NCBI GenBank assembly: GCA_937927905.1
Contig: CALFWP010000143.1
Location: 1-35,191 of the forward strand
Direction: 5' to 3'
Origin: an uncultured Neomegalonema sp.
Lineage (GTDB): Bacteria; Pseudomonadota; Alphaproteobacteria; Rhodobacterales; Rhodobacteraceae
DNA length: 35,191 nt
Made by a program: the position numbers and the translations under genes. Below the pieces are notes generated by a model. The model saw only the letters and a program-made list of their open reading frames with translations. It searched no databases and was not told the origin of the DNA. This document shows, one piece after another, positions 16,218-24,351 of this stretch (position 1 is the stretch's first letter; each line of letters starts with the position of its first letter).

Positions 16218-16646
16218 TTATTCAGCGTCTTCCATCACGGCTTCTTCAGCGGCGACACGCTCACGATCAGCGAGACCCTTTGCATCGGTATCACGATCAA
16301 CCAGTTCAATAATCGCCATCGGTGCCGCATCACCATACCGGAAACCCGCCTTGAGAATACGGCAATACCCGCCCTGACGATCAGCGTAGCGCGTTGAAAT
16401 CGTATCAAACAGCTTTTTAACCGCATCATCCGAATTCAGCTTCGCGCGTGCCAGACGGCGTGCATGGAGGTCTCCGCGTTTGCCCAGCGTGATCAGGCGC
16501 TCGACAACAGGGCGCAGTTCTTTCGCCTTCGGAAGTGTTGTTTTGATCTGCTCATGCTCAATCAGGGATGCGGCCATATTCGCAAGCATGGCCTGACGAT
16601 GAGAATGGGTGCGGTTCAGTTTACGGCGTCCTTTACCGTGTCTCAT
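16218..16646 (-). CDS. rplQ: Large-subunit ribosomal protein bL17
   Basis: A 142-residue protein of the peptide-exit region of the 50S subunit. MRHGKGRRKLNRTHSHRQAMLANMAASLIEHEQIKTT is the family N-terminus. Compared with the 127-residue E. coli protein it has an acidic, alanine-rich C-terminal tail (after about residue 120), common in alphaproteobacteria. Last gene of the operon, 108 bases after rpoA and just before the terminator. Confidence 0.97.
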   Translation of the reverse strand: MRHGKGRRKLNRTHSHRQAMLANMAASLIEHEQIKTTLPKAKELRPVVERLITLGKRGDLHARRLARAKLNSDDAVKKLFDTISTRYADRQGGYCRILKAGFRYGDAAPMAIIELVDRDTDAKGLADRERVAAEEAVMEDAE

Positions 16647-16754
16647 GATGTGTCCTTTCGTTTTTCTTTGTCAGGCCGCCGTACTGATCTTTTTAATTAT
16701 AAGCAGCCGCTTTGGAGCACGGCCCGTTCAGGCTGCACCCTTTTTATCTTTACC
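16647..16754 (-). promoter_or_regulatory. 108-base rpoA-rplQ spacer with a GCAGCC/GGCTGC stem
   Basis: The spacer can form a 6-bp perfect stem GCAGCC/GGCTGC on the minus strand with a 22-base loop, followed by TTATAATTAAAAAG. It could be an mRNA stability element, a weak attenuator, or a promoter -10 for rplQ, but no good -35 lies at the right distance. Nothing coding is seen. Confidence 0.3.
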
Positions 16755-17774
16755 TTAGAACTGGTCTTCGAATTTTTTCGACAATTCGTCGATATTCTCA
16801 GGGGGCCAATTGGTGATTTCCATACCAAGGTGCATCCCCATACCGGTCAACACTTCCTTGATTTCATTCAAAGACTTGCGCCCGAAATTCGGCGTGCGAA
16901 GCATTTCCGCTTCGGTCTTTTGAATCAGATCGCCAATATAGACAATATTGTCGTTTTTCAGGCAATTTGCCGAACGCACAGACAATTCGAGTTCGTCCAC
17001 CTTCTTGAGCAGGAGAGGGTTGAATTCCAGTTCAGGCTCTTCACTCGGACGCGGCGCAGCCTCCTGCGGTTCATCAAAGTTCACGAAGGTGCGCAGCTGG
17101 TCCTGAAGAATGCGGGACGCATAGGCAAGCGCATCTTCGGGGCTGACAGAACCGTCGGTTTCGATTGTCATGGTCAGTTTATCAAAGTCGAGAATTTGCC
17201 CCTCACGAGTCGGTTCGACCTTGTAACTCACACGTTTTACAGGGCTGTAGAGCGCATCAACCGGAATCATCCCGATCGGCGCATCTTCCGGCCTGTTGCG
17301 GTCAGCGGCAACATACCCCTTGCCCGTATCAATCGTCAGTTCCATGTGAATATCAGCGCCATCATCGAGCTGACAGATCACATGATCCGGGTTAAGGATT
17401 TCGATACCCGCAGTCGCGGCAATATCCGATGCCTTCACCGCACCGGGGCCGGATTTGCGCAAGGTCACACGGCGCGGACCTTCCACATCCATTTTAATTG
17501 CAATCGCTTTAACGTTCAAAACGATATCGGTCACATCCTCACGGACACCCGCGACCGATGAAAATTCATGGAGAACGCCATCAATTTGCAACGATGTGAC
17601 AGCTGCACCCTGAATAGAGGAAAGCAATACACGACGCAAAGCGTTACCAAGCGTCAATCCAAAACCGCGTTCCAACGGTTCTGCAACAATCGATGCCTTA
17701 CGAACCGGGTCAAGGCCCGGCTCAAATTCAAGCTGTTGTGGCTTGATCAGTTCGGTCCAGTTCTTCTGGATCAT
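16755..17774 (-). CDS. rpoA: DNA-directed RNA polymerase alpha subunit
   Basis: A 339-residue subunit that seeds polymerase assembly and contacts UP elements and activators. The N-terminal dimer domain covers about 1-235 (RGFGLTLGNALRRVLLSSIQGAAV at 34-57 is the assembly signature). The C-terminal domain at about 250-325 carries LSVRSANCLKNDNIVYIGDLIQKTEAEMLRTPNFGRKSLNEIKEVL, with the Arg and Asn/Lys residues of the DNA-contacting surface. GGAGGTTCCAT gives a strong ribosome binding site. A long 163-base spacer separates it from rpsK, unlike the tight spacing elsewhere in the operon. Confidence 0.98.
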   Translation of the reverse strand: MIQKNWTELIKPQQLEFEPGLDPVRKASIVAEPLERGFGLTLGNALRRVLLSSIQGAAVTSLQIDGVLHEFSSVAGVREDVTDIVLNVKAIAIKMDVEGPRRVTLRKSGPGAVKASDIAATAGIEILNPDHVICQLDDGADIHMELTIDTGKGYVAADRNRPEDAPIGMIPVDALYSPVKRVSYKVEPTREGQILDFDKLTMTIETDGSVSPEDALAYASRILQDQLRTFVNFDEPQEAAPRPSEEPELEFNPLLLKKVDELELSVRSANCLKNDNIVYIGDLIQKTEAEMLRTPNFGRKSLNEIKEVLTGMGMHLGMEITNWPPENIDELSKKFEDQF

Positions 17775-17937
17775 ATGGAACCTCCATTCTCGCGGTGAAG
17801 GGTGAACCTTGCCCCTTACCGTCTCCCGAGAGTCCTATCCATGGTTCAATCTGCTCATAAATTATAGGAGCATTCGTTCTAACGCCCACATCCGCAAAGC
17901 AGCGAAAATGGGCGAATTCTGATTCCGGAAAACGTAA
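17775..17937 (-). promoter_or_regulatory. Long leader between rpsK and rpoA, possible internal promoter or regulatory RNA
   Basis: This 163-base gap is the longest in the ribosomal operon and has no coding frame. On the minus strand it holds a perfect -10-like TATAAT (17861-17866) inside a TGCTC/GAGCA stem-loop, but no good -35 upstream. It may host an internal promoter that uncouples rpoA-rplQ from the ribosomal genes, or a binding site for a regulator. E. coli controls its alpha operon through S4, whose gene rpsD is absent here. Confidence 0.35.
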
Positions 17938-18327
17938 TTAGACGCGGCGACGTTTCGGCGGACGACAACCGTTATGGGGAATCGGCGTAACGTCACGAAT
18001 TGACGTTACCGTAAAACCAATCGCCTGAAGTGCACGAAGAGCTGACTCACGGCCCGAGCCCGGTCCCTGTACCAAAACTTCCAACGTACGCATTCCGTGT
18101 TCCTGAGCCTTTTTACCGGCATCTTCAGCAGCCATCTGCGCAGCATAAGGCGTGGATTTTCTGGATCCCTTGAAGCCCATGTTACCCGCAGAAGACCACG
18201 AAATCGCATTTCCCTGAGCGTCGGAAATTGTGATCATCGTGTTATTGAAACTTGAATTCACATGCGCAACACCGGTCGCAATATTTTTGCGCTCTTTACG
18301 TTTGATGCGTGCCTTATCTCTCGCCAT
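17938..18327 (-). CDS. rpsK: Small-subunit ribosomal protein uS11
   Basis: A 129-residue platform protein of the 30S subunit that helps shape the E-site and mRNA exit. Family segments include GVAHVNSSFNNTMITISDAQGN and the C-terminal RDVTPIPHNGCRPPKRRRV, matching the full family length. It follows rpsM by 12 bases. Confidence 0.98.
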   Translation of the reverse strand: MARDKARIKRKERKNIATGVAHVNSSFNNTMITISDAQGNAISWSSAGNMGFKGSRKSTPYAAQMAAEDAGKKAQEHGMRTLEVLVQGPGSGRESALRALQAIGFTVTSIRDVTPIPHNGCRPPKRRRV

Positions 18328-18339
18328 TGCAGTCGATCC

Positions 18340-18708
18340 TTATTTCTTTTTACCGGCAATGGCCTTTGCAGGGCCTTTACGTGTGCGTGCATTTGTATGA
18401 GTCCGCTGTCCGCGCACCGGTAATCCGCGACGATGACGCAAACCACGGTAACACCCGAGGTCCATAAGACGTTTTACATTCATAGAAGTCTGACGACGCA
18501 GATCGCCTTCAACCGTGTAGTCCGCATCAATTGTTTCGCGCACTTTCAGAATTTCGGGATCTGACAAATCATTTACACGGCGCGTCGAATCAATACCCAC
18601 CTTTTCACAGATGTCGGATGCCGCATGCGGCCCGATTCCGTGAATATAGGTCAGTGCGATCACAACACGCTTATTCGTCGGTATATTGACACCTGCAATA
18701 CGGGCCAC
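18340..18708 (-). CDS. rpsM: Small-subunit ribosomal protein uS13
   Basis: A 122-residue head protein of the 30S subunit that contacts the 50S subunit and P-site tRNA. The start is GTG at 18708 (GTG GCC CGT ATT), which gives the family N-terminus ARIAGVNIPTNKRV. ACGGAG lies eight bases upstream. An ATG further upstream would add 13 residues that no S13 has. The C-terminal RTHTNARTRKGPAKAIAGKKK is the conserved tRNA-contacting tail. Confidence 0.97.
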   Translation of the reverse strand: MARIAGVNIPTNKRVVIALTYIHGIGPHAASDICEKVGIDSTRRVNDLSDPEILKVRETIDADYTVEGDLRRQTSMNVKRLMDLGCYRGLRHRRGLPVRGQRTHTNARTRKGPAKAIAGKKK

Positions 18709-18765
18709 TGTATTTTCTCCGTCTCGGAAGCGGCGGGCATACCCCAATCCGCTGTCATGTTCAAG

Positions 18766-19413
18766 TTACGCGGTAATCACCGCATCAATCTGTTTCGTCA
18801 CGTCTTCAATCGCCGCCATTCCGTCCACAATGCGCAAAGCATTTTTTGCGTGGTAATACCCGATCAGCGGAGCAGTATCTTTATAATAATTCAGCAAACG
18901 GGCACGAAAGGCTTCCACTGTATCGTCTTCCCGTTGCCGCATTTCGGAACGGCCACAAACATCGCAGACATTCTCAACTTTCGGCTTTTTATAGCTGCTG
19001 TGATATCCCTCACCGCAGTTACCGCAGGTATACCTGCCTGTGATCCGTTCAATGAGCTGATCATTGTCACATCGCATCTCAACAACGGCATCCAGGCGGA
19101 TGCCTTTCTCAGACAGCATAGCTTCAAAGGCATCCGCCTGGCCGAGCGTACGCGGAAAACCGTCAAAAATAATGCCGTCCTGGGCGTCGGGATCATCCAG
19201 TCTGTCAGAAACGATACCAACAACAATGTCATCTGGAACCAGATCGCCACGGTCAATGAGTTCTTTGGCCTTTAAGCCTGTCTCGGTCCCTGCAGCGACG
19301 GCATCACGCAACATGTCTCCAGTCGAAAGCTGCATCAATTGTAGTTTATCAACCAGCAAACGTGCCTGGGTTCCTTTTCCGGCACCTGGCGGACCGAGCA
19401 GGATCATATTCAC
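18766..19413 (-). CDS. adk: Adenylate kinase, zinc-LID type
   Basis: A 215-residue enzyme converting ATP + AMP to two ADP, the cell's main adenylate balancer. The P-loop GPPGAGKG is at 7-14, the AMP-binding DGFPRT at 84-89, and a long LID with Cys130, Cys133, Cys150 and Cys153 as an apparent four-cysteine zinc site. The E. coli enzyme lacks these cysteines; Paracoccus and many Gram-positive enzymes have them. GTG at 19413 overlaps the secY stop (GTGA) and matches the family N-terminus MNMILLG; ATG 19407 is an alternative. Confidence 0.97.
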   Translation of the reverse strand: MNMILLGPPGAGKGTQARLLVDKLQLMQLSTGDMLRDAVAAGTETGLKAKELIDRGDLVPDDIVVGIVSDRLDDPDAQDGIIFDGFPRTLGQADAFEAMLSEKGIRLDAVVEMRCDNDQLIERITGRYTCGNCGEGYHSSYKKPKVENVCDVCGRSEMRQREDDTVEAFRARLLNYYKDTAPLIGYYHAKNALRIVDGMAAIEDVTKQIDAVITA

Positions 19414-20738
19414 CGCTTCTTACCCCGCAACTTCGAACGCTGAATCAGACCCTCATACTGGTGCGCAAGCAAATGACTTTGAATTTGTGAAACTGTGTCC
19501 ATCGTCACACTCACAACAATAAGTAATGACGTTCCACCAAAATAAAAAGGTACTTGCCAATTCGCAGTCAGAATTTCGGGCAGCAAACAAACAAGAGCAA
19601 GGTACGCCGCACCAACAACTGTCAAACGTGTTAACACATAGTCAAGATATTCTGCGGTGCGTTTTCCTGGTCGAATGCCCGGAATAAAACCGCCATGACG
19701 CTTAAGATTTTCCGACACTTCTTCTGGATTGAAAACAACAGCGGTATAAAAGAACGCGAAAAACACGATACCCGCAACGTAAAGCGCAAGATACGCAGGT
19801 TGTCCGCGACCAAGATAGGCCGTAACTGTTGTCAGCCAATCGGGTCCGCCCGCAGAAGAAAAGCTTGCGGCAGTTAGTGGCAAAAGCAGTAGAGAAGAGG
19901 CAAAAATCGGTGGAATAACGCCCGCAGTATTGACCTTCAAAGGCAAATGACTGCTTTCACCACCAACCATTTGCTGTGGTCCGACTTGCCGTTTGGGATA
20001 TTGAATAAGGATACGGCGCTGTGCGCGCTCCATAAATACCACAAATCCGATTGTCGCAAACGCCAGGATGATAATGCCAAGTATTATCGCGGTGGAGATC
20101 TGACCCTGCGAACTCAATTGTAAAGTCTGAGCAATGGCACCAGGCAACTCAGCGACAATACCTGCAAAAATAATCAGCGATATACCATTACCGATACCAC
20201 GCGCGGTAATCTGCTCACCAAGCCACATCAAAAGGACCGTGCCGCCGACAAGAGAGATTACAGTAGTAACGATAAAAAACGCACCGGGTTCGGACGCAAC
20301 ACTGGTGTTCAAACCCGCAGCAATGCCCCATCCCTGCAATGTCGCCAGAATTACGGTTCCGTAGCGGGTCCACTGATTAATTTTTTTGCGACCCTGCTCA
20401 CCCTCTTTCTTCAATTTTTCCAGCGATGGCACCATAGAAGTCATCAGCTGCATAATAATCGAAGCAGAGATATACGGCATGATACCAAGTGCAAAGATTG
20501 ACATGCGGCTGATTGCGCCGCCACCGAAGGTATTAAAAATATCCAGAATGCCGCCACGGAACTGTTCTAGCAAATCAGCAACCCGCACCGGATCAATACC
20601 CGGCAAGGGAAGATAAGTCCCAAACCGGTATACAATCAGAATACACAACGTGAAAAGAATACGACTCTGAAGGTCTTTGGCTTTGCCAAAGGCCGACCAG
20701 CTCATATTTGCAGCGAGTTGTTCAGCGGCCGAGGCCAT
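19410..20738 (-). CDS. secY: Protein translocase channel subunit SecY
   Basis: A 442-residue inner-membrane protein forming the Sec protein-export channel with SecE and SecG. About ten transmembrane helices are visible. Landmarks: PLPGIDP (46-52) early, GEQITARGIGNGISLIIFAGI around helix 5, and a C-terminal cytosolic loop with EVSENLKRHGGFIPGIRPGKRTAEYLDYVLTRLT. The C-terminal SQIQSHLLAHQYEGLIQRSKLRGKKR is typical. Translationally coupled to adk by a four-base overlap. Confidence 0.98.
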   Translation of the reverse strand: MASAAEQLAANMSWSAFGKAKDLQSRILFTLCILIVYRFGTYLPLPGIDPVRVADLLEQFRGGILDIFNTFGGGAISRMSIFALGIMPYISASIIMQLMTSMVPSLEKLKKEGEQGRKKINQWTRYGTVILATLQGWGIAAGLNTSVASEPGAFFIVTTVISLVGGTVLLMWLGEQITARGIGNGISLIIFAGIVAELPGAIAQTLQLSSQGQISTAIILGIIILAFATIGFVVFMERAQRRILIQYPKRQVGPQQMVGGESSHLPLKVNTAGVIPPIFASSLLLLPLTAASFSSAGGPDWLTTVTAYLGRGQPAYLALYVAGIVFFAFFYTAVVFNPEEVSENLKRHGGFIPGIRPGKRTAEYLDYVLTRLTVVGAAYLALVCLLPEILTANWQVPFYFGGTSLLIVVSVTMDTVSQIQSHLLAHQYEGLIQRSKLRGKKR

Positions 20739-20761
20739 GGGTTAACTCCGCACGTAAACTT

Positions 20762-21265
20762 TTAAGAATCAGACTTAGACGCTGCAGCTTCAGGCGCAAC
20801 AACTTTTGGTGCAATTGTCACAGCCCCGCCAGCAGCCTCGACAGCCTTAACAGCAGCTTCCGAAGCACCCGAAGCAGTAATTTTCAGACTTACCTTCAGT
20901 TCACCTTTGGCGAGTACTCTTACACCATGGGTCTTGGCCCGGCGAACAACTCCGCTTTTGATCAGAACATCCTCATTGATCTCGGCAGACGCATCAAGCG
21001 CGCCACGATCTACAGCGGCCTGCAGCTGACCAAGATTCACAATAGAATATTGCTTGCGGAAGATGTTGTTAAAACCGCGTTTCGGCAAACGGCGGTGAAT
21101 AGGCATTTGACCGCCTTCAAATCCTTTGATCGCAACACCTGAACGTGATGTCTGGCCTTTAATGCCGCGTCCTGCAGTTTTACCAAGGCCGGATCCTGGA
21201 CCGCGTGCAACACGCTTTTTACGCTTTGTCGCACCTGGAAAATCGCGAATATCATTCAATTTCAT
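20762..21265 (-). CDS. rplO: Large-subunit ribosomal protein uL15
   Basis: A 167-residue protein that stabilises 23S rRNA domain II during late assembly. N-terminal MKLNDIRDFPGATKRKKRVARGPGSGLGKTAGRGIKGQ is the family signature, rich in Gly/Lys/Arg. A C-terminal tail from about residue 148 (APKVVAPEAAASKSDS) goes beyond the 144-residue E. coli protein. AAAGGAG precedes the start. It follows rpmD by 80 bases. Confidence 0.97.
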   Translation of the reverse strand: MKLNDIRDFPGATKRKKRVARGPGSGLGKTAGRGIKGQTSRSGVAIKGFEGGQMPIHRRLPKRGFNNIFRKQYSIVNLGQLQAAVDRGALDASAEINEDVLIKSGVVRRAKTHGVRVLAKGELKVSLKITASGASEAAVKAVEAAGGAVTIAPKVVAPEAAASKSDS

Positions 21266-21345
21266 GACGCTCTCCTTTGCCGGATATTCAAATGCGCGTC
21301 ATGCAGCACAAGAACCCACAGCTTCAACTTTTGGTCAGCGGGACA

Positions 21346-21528
21346 TTAACCTTCGCTGACGATCTCCACAAGATGCGGAATTTTACGTATCATGCCCCGA
21401 ACTTCAGCTGTGTCCTCCAACTCACGGGTGCGGTGCATCTTATTCAAACCAAGACCGATCAAAGTCGCGCGCTGATCTTTCGGGCGGCGTATCGGGCTGC
21501 CGACTTGTTTTACGGTAATCTTAGGCAC
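21346..21528 (-). CDS. rpmD: Large-subunit ribosomal protein uL30
   Basis: A 60-residue protein of the 50S subunit. The start is GTG at 21528, reading PKITVKQVGSPIRRPKDQ, because AGGAG lies seven bases upstream and the length then equals the family's (about 60). A GTG two codons earlier lies too close to the same AGGAG, and the ATG further upstream adds residues inside rpsE. The gene overlaps the rpsE end by eight bases. GLGLNKMHRTRELEDT is the conserved core. Confidence 0.93.
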   Translation of the reverse strand: MPKITVKQVGSPIRRPKDQRATLIGLGLNKMHRTRELEDTAEVRGMIRKIPHLVEIVSEG

Positions 21529-22099
21529 CGGCACTCTCCTCGGCTTGAGGGACAACAGCATCAGCAGATTGTACGGATGTTTCCTGACGTCTGCCAATGA
21601 TATCAGCAACCTTCATACCGCGACGTGCAGCAACCTGACGCGGGCTGTTTTCGCTTTGCAGGCCCTGAATAGTCGCACGAACCATGTTGTAAGGATTTTG
21701 CGACCCGGTGGATTTTGCGACAACATCACGAATGCCGAGCATTTCAAACACGGCACGCATAGGACCACCTGCGATGATCCCTGTTCCCTCCGGAGCGGAC
21801 CGCATAACAACTTTACCGGCGCCCCAACGACCCTTGGTGTCATGATGAAGGGTACGGCCTTCGCGAAGAGGTACCCGAATCATTTTCGTCTTGGCCTGTT
21901 CCGTAGCTTTTCGGATTGCCTCTGGAACCTCGCGGGCTTTGCCCTTACCAAAACCGACGCGCCCCTTTTGATCCCCTACGACCACAAGGGCAGCAAATCC
22001 GAAACGACGTCCGCCTTTCACAACCTTGGCAACACGGTTGATATGAACAAGGCGATCCTGAAATTCGGACTGTTCTTCGTCTCTGTCTCTACGTGCCAT
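21521..22099 (-). CDS. rpsE: Small-subunit ribosomal protein uS5
   Basis: A 192-residue protein at the mRNA entry channel, involved in decoding accuracy. The double-stranded-RNA-binding N-terminal domain holds LVHINRVAKVVKGGRRFGFAALVVVGD and the loop around GGRRF where spectinomycin resistance changes map; the residues seen are the ordinary sensitive type. Compared with E. coli (167 residues) it carries an acidic/alanine-rich C-terminal tail. Confidence 0.98.
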   Translation of the reverse strand: MARRDRDEEQSEFQDRLVHINRVAKVVKGGRRFGFAALVVVGDQKGRVGFGKGKAREVPEAIRKATEQAKTKMIRVPLREGRTLHHDTKGRWGAGKVVMRSAPEGTGIIAGGPMRAVFEMLGIRDVVAKSTGSQNPYNMVRATIQGLQSENSPRQVAARRGMKVADIIGRRQETSVQSADAVVPQAEESAGA

Positions 22100-22111
22100 C
22101 CGGCAAACTCC

Positions 22112-22471
22112 TTAGAATTTCAGACCCGCTTCACGCGCGGCGTCGGCCAATGCCTTAACGCGTCCGTGAAACAGGTAACCGCTACGGTCAAAAACGACTT
22201 CCTCAACACCGGCGGCCTTCGCGCGCTCTGCAATCAGAGCACCCACCTTAGAAGCCGAATCCACTGTTGCTACACCGCGAAGCGACAATGATTTATCCAG
22301 TGTCGATGCAGCGGCCAACGTACGGCTTTGCTTATCATCGATGACCTGAGCATAAATATTTTTACCTGAACGGAATACGCTCAGACGAGGGCGGCCTGTA
22401 GCCACCTTTTTAAGCCGGTTGCGCACACGTAAACGGCGGCGCGCAAGGGCTGATTGGTTCGAATTCGCCAT
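22112..22471 (-). CDS. rplR: Large-subunit ribosomal protein uL18
   Basis: A 119-residue 5S rRNA-binding protein of the central protuberance, acting with L5 (and L25 where present). It shows the basic N-terminus RRRLRVRNRLKK, RLSVFRSGKNIYAQVIDD, and the C-terminal FDRSGYLFHGRVKALADAAREAGLKF. 12 bases separate it from both neighbours. Confidence 0.98.
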   Translation of the reverse strand: MANSNQSALARRRLRVRNRLKKVATGRPRLSVFRSGKNIYAQVIDDKQSRTLAAASTLDKSLSLRGVATVDSASKVGALIAERAKAAGVEEVVFDRSGYLFHGRVKALADAAREAGLKF

Positions 22472-22483
22472 GATCTCCGGCCC

Positions 22484-23017
22484 TTACTTCTTCTTGCCTT
22501 CCTTACGGAAAATATATTCGTCCGAATAACGTATGCCTTTGCCCTTATATGGCTCCGGCTTACGCCATTCACGGATATTTGCCGCGACCTGACCAACGAG
22601 CTGCTGATCAATTCCGGAGACTTCAATCTCCGTAGGTTTCGGCGTTTTTACTTCGATGCCATCGGGAATATTAAAATCCACATCGTGTGAATAACCGAGT
22701 GACAATTTCAGAACTTTACCCTGAACCGCAGCACGATAACCGACGCCCGTGATCTCCAGCTTTTTCATAAAGCCTTCGCTTACACCTTTCATGCAATTTG
22801 CCACCTGTGTACGGGACATACCCCACATCTGGCGCGCACGTTTGCTGTCATCGGCAGGTTTTACGACAACGGCACCGTCATCCATCATGACACTGACTTC
22901 ATCAGGCACCGTAAAGCTACGCAAACCCTTCGGCCCTTTGGCTTCTACTGTCTGACCGTTTAGTTTGATCTCAACACCTTTCGGTGTTTCAACCGGTTGT
23001 TTTCCAATTCGGGACAT
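22484..23017 (-). CDS. rplF: Large-subunit ribosomal protein uL6
   Basis: A 177-residue protein near the factor-binding site and sarcin-ricin loop. Two repeated L6 domains are visible: the first starts MSRIGKQPVETPKGVEIKLNGQTVEAKGPKG, the second carries VGYRAAVQGKVLKLSLGYSHDV. The C-terminal REWRKPEPYKGKGIRYSDEYIFRKEGKKK is the conserved rRNA-binding end. Confidence 0.98.
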   Translation of the reverse strand: MSRIGKQPVETPKGVEIKLNGQTVEAKGPKGLRSFTVPDEVSVMMDDGAVVVKPADDSKRARQMWGMSRTQVANCMKGVSEGFMKKLEITGVGYRAAVQGKVLKLSLGYSHDVDFNIPDGIEVKTPKPTEIEVSGIDQQLVGQVAANIREWRKPEPYKGKGIRYSDEYIFRKEGKKK

Positions 23018-23053
23018 ATCAAAGTCTCACTTTTCTAGGTGCTGCGGCTTCAC

Positions 23054-23452
23054 TTAGAAGACTGTGCACAACACCTCGCCCCCGACATTCGCATCGCGGG
23101 CATTGGAATCCGACATAACACCTTTTGGCGTCGACAAAATCGTAACACCAAGACCGTTGCGAACACGCGGCATGTCTTTTACGTTGCTGTAAACACGACG
23201 GCCGGGAGTCGATACCCGTTTGAGTTCGCGGATAACCGGCTGTCCGTCATAGTATTTCAGCGAAATTTCAAATTCAGAATGATTACCTTCCGATACATTT
23301 TCGTACCCCCGGATAAAACCTTCTGACTTAAGAACGTCTAGTACCCAGCCGCGCAATTTCGAAGCAGGAGTACGGACTGTAGATTTTCCGCGCATTTGAG
23401 AGTTGCGGATACGGCTTAACATGTCACCGATAGGATCGTTGATAAATGGCAT
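23054..23452 (-). CDS. rpsH: Small-subunit ribosomal protein uS8
   Basis: A 132-residue primary 16S rRNA-binding protein of the 30S platform; in E. coli also the repressor of the spc operon. The N-terminus (PIGDMLSRIRNSQM) and the C-terminal RNGLGVTILSTPKGVMSDSNARDANVGGEVLCTVF are typical. In E. coli S8 represses at the rplX-rplE junction; here that junction overlaps by eight bases, so the E. coli-type target is not preserved in position. Confidence 0.98.
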   Translation of the reverse strand: MPFINDPIGDMLSRIRNSQMRGKSTVRTPASKLRGWVLDVLKSEGFIRGYENVSEGNHSEFEISLKYYDGQPVIRELKRVSTPGRRVYSNVKDMPRVRNGLGVTILSTPKGVMSDSNARDANVGGEVLCTVF

Positions 23453-23465
23453 CGCTACGACTCCC

Positions 23466-23771
23466 TTACCAGCTCGATTTCGTCATGCCGGGGATCATAC
23501 CCTGGCTGGCGAGTTCGCGCAGGGCGATACGTGACATTTTCAGCTTGCGGTAATACCCGCGCGGTCGACCGGACACTTCACACCGATTACGCAAGCGGTT
23601 CGGGGCCGAGTTTCGCGGCAGCTCCGCAAGTTTCATACGCGCGGCAAAACGCTCTTCAGGCGAGACTGACTCGTCGTTCGCAATTGCTTTCAGAGCCGCA
23701 CGCTTCCCGGCATATTTAGCAACAAGGCGCTCGCGCTTTTTTTGCGTCTGTATTGTTCCGTCTTTAGCCAT
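23466..23771 (-). CDS. rpsN: Small-subunit ribosomal protein uS14 (zinc-free type)
   Basis: A 101-residue head protein of the 30S subunit. Full length (not the short 61-residue form) and lacking the four-cysteine zinc site, so it is the zinc-independent type. The C-terminal RNRCEVSGRPRGYYRKLKMSRIALRELASQGMIPGMTKSSW is the family signature. The frame stays open upstream to 23996, but ATG 23771 gives the family N-terminus MAKDGT, one base after the rplE stop. Confidence 0.97.
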   Translation of the reverse strand: MAKDGTIQTQKKRERLVAKYAGKRAALKAIANDESVSPEERFAARMKLAELPRNSAPNRLRNRCEVSGRPRGYYRKLKMSRIALRELASQGMIPGMTKSSW

Positions 23772-23772
23772 A

Positions 23773-24351
23773 TCAGCTTTCTCCCCCGTCACGTTTCGGG
23801 AACGGCATGTTAAATTCACGCAGCAAGGCACGCGCATGATCGTCCTGGCTTGCCGTTGTGCAGATAATAATATCCATGCCCCGGATTTTATCGACCTTGT
23901 CGTATTCAATCTCAGGGAAGATAATGTGTTCTTTGATGCCCATGGCATAGTTACCACGACCGTCAAAGCTGGTGTCTTTGACACCACGAAAATCACGGAT
24001 ACGCGGCATCGCGATCATAATCAGACGATCAAGGAAGTCATACATGCGGGCACCGCGCAATGTTACCTTGACGCCGAGTGGCATGCCTTCGCGGACTTTA
24101 AAACCTGCAATGGAATTCTTAGCACGTGTAACAACAGGACTTTGACCTGCAATGGCTTCCATTTCCGCAGCCGCTGCTTTAACCCGCTTGGTGTCCTGAA
24201 CAGCGTCGCCGACACCCATATTCAAAACGATCTTTTCAAGCTTGGGAATCTGCATGTCATTTTTAAAACCGAACTCGGACTTAAGTTTTGTCCGGATTTC
24301 AGAATCATAAAGAGCTCGCAGACGCGGTACATATGTCGATCCATCAGCCAT
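23773..24351 (-). CDS. rplE: Large-subunit ribosomal protein uL5
   Basis: A 192-residue 5S rRNA-binding protein that touches P-site tRNA in the central protuberance. Recognised by KLEKIVLNMGVGDAVQDTKRV, AGQSPVVTRAKNSIAGFKVREGMPLGVKVTLRG and IKEHIIFPEIEYDK. ATG 24351 is chosen over the TTG directly before it; it lies within rplX (eight-base overlap). GGGAG serves as ribosome binding site inside the end of rplX. Confidence 0.95.
   Translation of the reverse strand: MADGSTYVPRLRALYDSEIRTKLKSEFGFKNDMQIPKLEKIVLNMGVGDAVQDTKRVKAAAAEMEAIAGQSPVVTRAKNSIAGFKVREGMPLGVKVTLRGARMYDFLDRLIMIAMPRIRDFRGVKDTSFDGRGNYAMGIKEHIIFPEIEYDKVDKIRGMDIIICTTASQDDHARALLREFNMPFPKRDGGES

Noticed and set aside
16464..17561. 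365-codon plus-strand open frame opposite rpoA and rplQ
   Set aside because: Shadow of rpoA and the start of rplQ; it also spans their spacer but shows no domain or ribosome binding site.
18709..18747. Upstream ATG for S13
   Set aside because: The added 13 residues are not found in S13 proteins, and GTG 18708 has the better ribosome binding site.
18709..18765. rpmJ (L36) between adk and rpsM
   Set aside because: The 57-base gap is too short and has no L36 motif; this gene and rpsD are evidently elsewhere.
23772..23996. Long N-terminal extension of S14
   Set aside because: It lies inside rplE; the family start MAKDGT with normal length is at 23771.
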